Positions 59,536-64,000 of a DNA stretch of 64,000 nt are shown piece by piece. Under the pieces are notes generated by a model. The model worked only from the letters and a program-made list of their open reading frames with translations, did not search any database and was not told the DNA's origin. Made by a program: the position numbers and the translations under genes. Source of the stretch: Phocaeicola sartorii JCM 17136 = DSM 21941 (lineage in GTDB: Bacteria; Bacteroidota; Bacteroidia; Bacteroidales; Bacteroidaceae); the NCBI RefSeq assembly GCF_000614185.1, contig NZ_BAKM01000001.1:213736-277735 (forward strand), given 5' to 3'. Position 1 is the first letter of the stretch. Each line of letters opens with the position of its first letter.

Positions 59536-60489
59536 TTATCGTCTCACCTGCATATCAAGAAAAAATACAGAATCCAACTCTTCCGCCTGAATATTTTCTT
59601 CTATCCTTATAAAAGATTCAGCAGCTTTTACATGTCCCTGACCAGCAGCTGCCCTGTACCATAACATAGCCTTTGCAGAGTCACGAACAACGCCTTTACC
59701 CCAATAGTACATCCTGCCCAAATTATATTGCGCAGGGGCATTTCCCTGCAAAGCCGACTTTTCAAGCCATGATGCGCAAACCGATAAATCCATTTCCACG
59801 CCTTTACCCAAACTATAAGCCACACCTATGTTATATTGCGCTACAGGATTACCAACAGCCGCAGACTTTCTGAACCAAAACAGGGCAGTTGCCACATCAG
59901 GAGATACCCCAAAGCCGTTGAAAAACATATAACCCAAATTATTCATAGCATCAGAATCACCATGAGAAGCAGAACGACGATACCACTGAATGGCTTCCCG
60001 ATAATCACGTGCCACCCCTAATCCCAAACGGTAAAGATTCCCCAGTCCCAGCTGAGCCTGAGCATTTCCCTGTTGGGCAGCATACTGAAAATACCTTCTA
60101 GCTTTCGACAGGTTTTCAGAAACCCCATAACCATAGGCATACATGAAAGCCATATTGTTACAGGCATTCGTATTACCAGCCTTTCCGGACTTTTCAAATA
60201 ATGCAAATGCTTTTTCATAATCCGTACTTCCACCAAGGCCACGATAGTACATATCACCTAACAAATATTGGGCGTATGAAGCCGAATCTATACCTGCCAG
60301 TGGTATGAACTGATTCCGTGCCTCATCATAGTCATGCTCTCTATAAGCATTCATGGCCTGCCGATATCTGTCTGAAATATCTCCCAAACTCCACATATAA
60401 ATCTGGTCATGCAATGCACATATACCGATAACAGCTATCAAAATCAAGCATATACCAATACCCGAACAATATGATCTCCATTTATCCAT
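59536..60489 (-). CDS. Sel1-repeat (TPR-like) membrane-anchored protein
   Basis: 317 residues. An N-terminal signal anchor (GICLILIAVIGICALHDQIY) is followed by about six Sel1-like repeats with the A..LG.MYY.G.GV pattern (AQYLLGDMYYRGLGG, AQLGLGNLYRLGLGV, AQYNLGRMYYWGKGV). These are scaffolds for protein contacts, here probably in the periplasm. It sits 12 bp after the beta-propeller gene and 43 bp before the signal peptidase gene, in one operon. Confidence 0.9.
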   Translation of the reverse strand: MDKWRSYCSGIGICLILIAVIGICALHDQIYMWSLGDISDRYRQAMNAYREHDYDEARNQFIPLAGIDSASYAQYLLGDMYYRGLGGSTDYEKAFALFEKSGKAGNTNACNNMAFMYAYGYGVSENLSKARRYFQYAAQQGNAQAQLGLGNLYRLGLGVARDYREAIQWYRRSASHGDSDAMNNLGYMFFNGFGVSPDVATALFWFRKSAAVGNPVAQYNIGVAYSLGKGVEMDLSVCASWLEKSALQGNAPAQYNLGRMYYWGKGVVRDSAKAMLWYRAAAGQGHVKAAESFIRIEENIQAEELDSVFFLDMQVRR

Positions 60490-60501
60490 AACAAATGCGG
60501 C

Positions 60502-61556
60502 TTAATAAGAATATTCCACTATATGATATTCAGGATTGCTACTTATGCCATATATTTTGCGTTTTTCAGGATTCACCGCAATACGAGAAACGCCATCGTT
60601 CAAAATATAATGCCGCAATGGAGCCCCTTCCCAACTGAATACCAAAATATCCTTTGCAAGCAAATTATATCCAGGTTTGTTTACAAATTTCCCATTATAA
60701 AGCACCCATAATTCATCTCCTACACCAACCGGACTGTAAAAGGCATCACGATAGTAGTCAGGCTTAGGACGACTGCCTATCCGAACACCGTCATTAAACT
60801 CCGTAAAACGTGTAAAGAAATGTTCCGGACCATAAAGTCGTTTTACCAGCTTTCCGCTGTCACTGTAAATATCTATCAAATCAGTAAAGAAATGACAGAC
60901 GGCAAAACGATCATTCCCATTGCTAGCGGGAATAGCACGATAGGCATCCACCCGTTCCAGATCGGTATAGGCTTCCGGACCTCGGGGTAGTTTCCTACCG
61001 CTCCTAGCTTCTGTCCGGCAGCATTGAACATGTAACAAGGAGCGTCCGGACGATAAGAGACTCCGACCAGTTTATCTTTCAGCAGAACAAGCTCACTAAA
61101 GAAATCAGCCTCACTCAATTTATATCGCCGGGACGGAACTAAAGACGGAGCAGAAACGAACTCACCGACTCCATACGTACAAACTGTTGAAGTCACCATA
61201 TCATATAGTCTCACTGAATCTTGCCCTAAAATGAAACTAGGGGAAATCATCTCATTAGGTCCCTCCCCCATCGTCATTTGTTCACCTATTTTCTTCTTGG
61301 TATTCAAGTTAAAGAGATGGAGAAGTTTCTCTGTCTTCCTATTAATTGTTATCAATAATGTATCCATTACGACCAATTGATTAGGTTGCATCACAGGTTC
61401 ATCAAATGCTATTTCAGAGCCAGTCAATTCCTGACTTTCGAAGTCCTCCCACTCTATACAAGTCTCATCTTGGTAGACCGATTCCACCTTATTACCACAC
61501 GCCACAAAGGATATGCCGCCCAAGATAACAACTAAAATTCTTATATATGCTTTCAT
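60502..61556 (-). CDS. 6-bladed beta-propeller lipoprotein (BF3164-like), frameshifted in this sequence
   Basis: Repaired length about 351 residues. Lipoprotein signal MKAYIRILVVILGGISFVAC. Blade-like strands include LLHLFNLNTKKKIGE, GEGPNEMISPSFIL, VRLYDMVTSTVCTYGV and DILVFSWEGAPLRHYILNDG. Frames meet at the G4 run 60984-60987: one more base restores GNYPRGPEAYTDLERVD. These lipoproteins often accompany NVEALA genes. Function unknown; the GEGPNE motif suggests a ligand-binding propeller at the envelope. Confidence 0.87.
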
Positions 61557-61669
61557 ACATAGATTATTTATAACATACTAACTAAACTAACAAGTAACCG
61601 GTCATTATATAGAACGTTTCCAATCAAATAAAAGAAAAATATCCATACAATCGACCGGTTAAAAAATAA

Positions 61670-61903
61670 TTATGGCCAACGGTCATCAACTGTTATTGAA
61701 GTACCATTAGTGTATTTTATTACACATTTATATCCTGAATAGGGACAATATCTATCACCATCAGATTCCCAGCTAGCTAATGCTTCCACATTAGCCAATG
61801 CCAAATCAGACATTACATCCAATTTCTGAGCGTTATACACATTTATTCCTGCAATCAAAGCAAATGCTACAACTATAGTTGCTTTCAAAATATTCTTTTT
61901 CAT
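61670..61903 (-). CDS. NVEALA-family peptide 1
   Basis: 77 residues. A 43-residue leader (MKKNILKATIVVAFALIAGI ... ALANVEALA) ends in the family's NVEALA motif. The predicted mature part is 34 residues, starting SWESDGDRYCPY, with two Cys and no similarity to peptide 2. The leader is hydrophobic like a signal sequence. Its EALA end resembles an Ala-x-Ala cleavage site, but it lies about 20 residues after the hydrophobic core, farther than usual. It has its own promoter box within a repeat shared with peptide 2. Confidence 0.92.
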   Translation of the reverse strand: MKKNILKATIVVAFALIAGINVYNAQKLDVMSDLALANVEALASWESDGDRYCPYSGYKCVIKYTNGTSITVDDRWP

Positions 61904-61979
61904 TTGGTTTATAGTTTCAAAAATGATTAATTACTCATGTTTTCATCTTTTATCGGAAAGAACTCCACCGCAGAAAAAA

Positions 61980-61987
61980 CAAAACTA
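61980..61987 (-). promoter_or_regulatory. -7 promoter box for NVEALA peptide 1
   Basis: Minus-strand TAGTTTTG, 76 bp upstream of the start codon. It is conserved in place in the second repeat copy. Confidence 0.5.
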
Positions 61988-62060
61988 CCGCTTGCTTATT
62001 CTGATTTTTACATTACTTTTGTATCAGACTTTACCTCCTTTCTTTTGAGGAGAGGCCGCA

Positions 62061-62107
62061 GGGTGGAAAGAATCTACTTCCAGCAAAAAATGGATTTCTT
62101 TCCATCC
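62061..62107 (-). promoter_or_regulatory. Conserved hairpin upstream of NVEALA peptide 1
   Basis: Arms GGATGGAAAGAAATCC and GATTCTTTCCACCC pair over about 13 bp. The same hairpin occurs at 63762-63810. No U run follows, so an RNA-processing or regulatory role fits better than termination. Confidence 0.5.
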
Positions 62108-62180
62108 GCTTTTTGCTCTCAACTATTCCTACAGAGATATATTCAAATTTATAAAGGAAAAGACAGATCAAAAAAATCAA

Positions 62181-63344
62181 TCACTCAACATCCTTTAACT
62201 CCACCCTCTTAAAAACAAGCTGATTCTCGTCATAATTAGGATTCATTTCATTATTCGTTGAAATATACAATCCCTCTTCACGCACAAACCATAAATGAGG
62301 ATTAAAAGTATAATCAGGAAATAATGTTTCACCAATAACATTCAAATCCTTATCTAAAATCATAATAGAAAAATTCTTTTTGCCTGAACGGATAATTTTA
62401 AGATAATTATCACTCTCCTCTATTGTACTTGCCGGATATGCCACACGATAATATACCTTGCGATATTTATCATACAATACAGAACCATAATTCGCCTGTT
62501 CCGCCCTATTTTTCAATATAGCATTCTGATTATTCGAAGAGTTTCTTAAAATCTCCACTTTGTCAATATAGCGGCTCTTCACCGGACAGGATGTCACACT
62601 TTGATGCATGATATCAGCCTTATACATCAACTCACTATAATAAAATGAATATACAAAATTATCACCTGTAAAACAACGGTAATAATCCTCTCCATTACCT
62701 GCAGAAGTACCAAAATCCTCATACGTGATCAACTGAGGAAATTTCATAGGCAACGCACGAACAACATGCTGCATTGTATCAATTACAACAGAAACAGGGC
62801 TGTCCTCCAACGCCTTTTCACGCAACATCGGATTTACGGTCTGCAAGATATAAAATTGTCCGTCAATAATTTCAACAGTTCCATATAATCCCGGTATAAA
62901 GGGTATTAAAGGTTGATTTGTATCCGTTTGAGAAAAATTAATTTTATCTTTGATAGTTCCTGTAGTATCAGTAATAAAAATTGTAGTTATATACATACTA
63001 GGAATATAAATATGATCGAAATCAATGGCACGATACCCCATAAATCCTCCAGTTATAGCATTATCTCCTTCCACACCATACATCACTCTTTTCACTAAAT
63101 TTCCAGAAGATATTTCATAAAATAAAATTTCCGGTTCAACTTCATTCTTAAAAGAAAGATAAGCTTTCCCGTCATCCTCCAATGTTTCAACAAAAAGCAT
63201 AGGCCCTTTTACATCGTCCGGTATTATAAACTGGAGAGAATCTTGCGTAACAGTTAATACAACTTTGTCTTTCGGCTGACTGTCAGAACAAGATAATGCC
63301 ACAATCAGAATTCCTATAACTAAAAGGTAATTTACAATTTTCAT
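62181..63344 (-). CDS. DUF4221-type lipoprotein
   Basis: 387 residues. Lipoprotein signal MKIVNYLLVIGILIVALSC. The body is beta-rich with propeller-like steps (LFYEISSGNLVKRVMYGVEG, FNPHLWFVREEGLYISTNN). It matches my memory of DUF4221 proteins, which occur with NVEALA peptides. It lies between the two NVEALA genes. Envelope function unknown. Confidence 0.8.
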   Translation of the reverse strand: MKIVNYLLVIGILIVALSCSDSQPKDKVVLTVTQDSLQFIIPDDVKGPMLFVETLEDDGKAYLSFKNEVEPEILFYEISSGNLVKRVMYGVEGDNAITGGFMGYRAIDFDHIYIPSMYITTIFITDTTGTIKDKINFSQTDTNQPLIPFIPGLYGTVEIIDGQFYILQTVNPMLREKALEDSPVSVVIDTMQHVVRALPMKFPQLITYEDFGTSAGNGEDYYRCFTGDNFVYSFYYSELMYKADIMHQSVTSCPVKSRYIDKVEILRNSSNNQNAILKNRAEQANYGSVLYDKYRKVYYRVAYPASTIEESDNYLKIIRSGKKNFSIMILDKDLNVIGETLFPDYTFNPHLWFVREEGLYISTNNEMNPNYDENQLVFKRVELKDVE

Positions 63345-63373
63345 TATGATTCAGTTTATTTCGTAACAATCTA

Positions 63374-63601
63374 TCAATTCCAACAGATACAGGCAACCCC
63401 GGTACCCCAAGGTGGACATGAATAATAGTCACCAATCCAATAGCAAGTGGTACTACCCCATTCTCCACCATCTGCCAACGCTTCCACATTAGCCAATGCC
63501 AAATCAGACATTACATCCGATTTCTGAGCGTTATACACATTCATTCCTGCTATCAAAGCAAATGCAGCAACCAAAGTTGCTTTCAAAATATTCTTTTTCA
63601 T
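63374..63601 (-). CDS. NVEALA-family peptide 2
   Basis: 75 residues. The leader (MKKNILKATLVAAFALIAGM ... ALANVEALA) differs from that of peptide 1 at only four of 43 positions. The predicted mature part is 32 residues starting DGGEWGSTTCYW, with four Cys, several Trp/Tyr and a C-terminal CICWN. It lies 29 bp before the DUF4221 gene. Conserved leader and variable Cys-rich core suggest a processed exported peptide. Confidence 0.92.
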   Translation of the reverse strand: MKKNILKATLVAAFALIAGMNVYNAQKSDVMSDLALANVEALADGGEWGSTTCYWIGDYYSCPPWGTGVACICWN

Positions 63602-63678
63602 CTTGTTTCTAATTTTAAAGATGATTAATGATTCGTGTTTTCATCTTATTCTCGGAAAGAACTCCACCGCAGAAAAAA

Positions 63679-63686
63679 CAAAAATA
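63679..63686 (-). promoter_or_regulatory. -7 promoter box for NVEALA peptide 2
   Basis: Minus-strand TATTTTTG, 77 bp upstream of the start codon, equivalent to the box of peptide 1. Confidence 0.5.
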
Positions 63687-63761
63687 CCGCTTGCTTATTC
63701 TGATTATTTACACTACTTTTACATCGGACTTAACCTCCTTTTCTGTTAGGAGAGAGCCGCA

Positions 63762-63810
63762 GGGTGGAAAGAATCGACTTTCGGCAAAGAAAATGAGTTT
63801 CTTTCCATCC
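63762..63810 (-). promoter_or_regulatory. Conserved hairpin upstream of NVEALA peptide 2
   Basis: Arms GGATGGAAAGAAAC and GATTCTTTCCACCC; the loop differs from that of copy 1 while the stem is kept. Confidence 0.5.
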
Positions 63811-63843
63811 GCTTTTTACTCCCATTGATTCATACTTCATCCT

Positions 63844-64000
63844 TTATTCAGCATTCCCCGTCACCTTCAAACGAAGTGGGGAATTATCTGCATTGCAATA
63901 AATGGTAACCGTCTTGCTGAAATGTTCAGCCTTTTCCGCTTCATAAATCACTGTCAGCTCCGCTTTTTCTCCCGGACGAATACCCTCCTTACTATAGTTT
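63844..64000 (-). CDS. DUF1573-like protein, C-terminal end only
   Basis: The last 51 residues are in the window. RPGEKAELTVIYEAE and FSKTVTIYCNADNSPLRLKV, ending GNAE, match the Ig-like DUF1573 fold seen in Bacteroidales lipoproteins, often near NVEALA genes. The start lies beyond the window. Confidence 0.75.
   Translation of the reverse strand, partial: NYSKEGIRPGEKAELTVIYEAEKAEHFSKTVTIYCNADNSPLRLKVTGNAE

Larger units (their letters stand above)
61775..62119 (-). repeat. Direct repeat, copy 1: NVEALA leader plus upstream region
   Basis: About 345 bp, closely similar to 63473-63821. It covers the 43 leader codons, the promoter box and a conserved hairpin (62061-62107). Similarity stops at the leader/core boundary. 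Confidence 0.85.
63473..63821 (-). repeat. Direct repeat, copy 2: NVEALA leader plus upstream region
   Basis: About 349 bp, partner of 61775-62119. Promoter box and hairpin are in the same places. Confidence 0.85.

Noticed and set aside
1..64000. CRISPR arrays, insertion sequences, prophage or conjugative genes
   Set aside because: No regularly spaced repeats, transposase, integrase or mobilisation proteins were seen in any frame.

Overview
The window is a Bacteroidales chromosome segment, most likely Bacteroides or Phocaeicola. Evidence: three SusC-type TonB-dependent receptors, two SusD lipoproteins, a hybrid two-component regulator, NVEALA peptides, and several promoter boxes of the Bacteroidetes TAnnTTTG type. 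No insertion sequence, phage, CRISPR array or rRNA was seen.

Layout. 1-9 kb: the 5' part of a SusC receptor, tRNA-Arg(CCG), asnA, ung, an LptD-like outer-membrane protein, an HD protein and a NamZ/DUF1343 protein. 9.1-16.9 kb: a tightly overlapping minus-strand cassette (PqqD-like protein, nucleotidyltransferase, ABC exporter, HprK-like kinase, Ser/His signal-peptidase-like protease). It lies behind a beta-helix surface lipoprotein and a 39-residue peptide, and looks like a peptide modification/export system of unknown product. 17.6-18.9 kb: pgk. 19-27.3 kb: a FecR / STN-SusC / SusD / GH123 locus for beta-GalNAc-containing glycans, with no sigma-factor gene beside its FecR. 27.3-30.7 kb: fmt, a ClC channel and a TsaC/Sua5 enzyme. 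31-44.3 kb: a second polysaccharide utilization locus (GH95, SusC, SusD, GH43) with its hybrid two-component regulator. 44.4-45.6 kb: nagA. 45.7-54.5 kb: an efflux operon with one adaptor, two RND permeases and one TolC-like channel. 54.6-64 kb: an NVEALA peptide locus with two peptides sharing an almost identical leader and unrelated cores, DUF4221 and beta-propeller lipoproteins, a Sel1 protein, a signal peptidase I, a transglutaminase-like lipoprotein plus a deleted paralogue, an O-antigen ligase-like protein and, at the edge, a DUF1573 protein.

A second theme is sequence quality. I count 18 single-base frameshifts in 13 genes. All can be repaired by one base, nearly all by lengthening a short homopolymer (17 apparent losses, one gain). 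They hit pgk as well as accessory genes, so uncorrected sequencing error is the best explanation. Broken genes are therefore annotated at full repaired extent and the likely lesion position is given.
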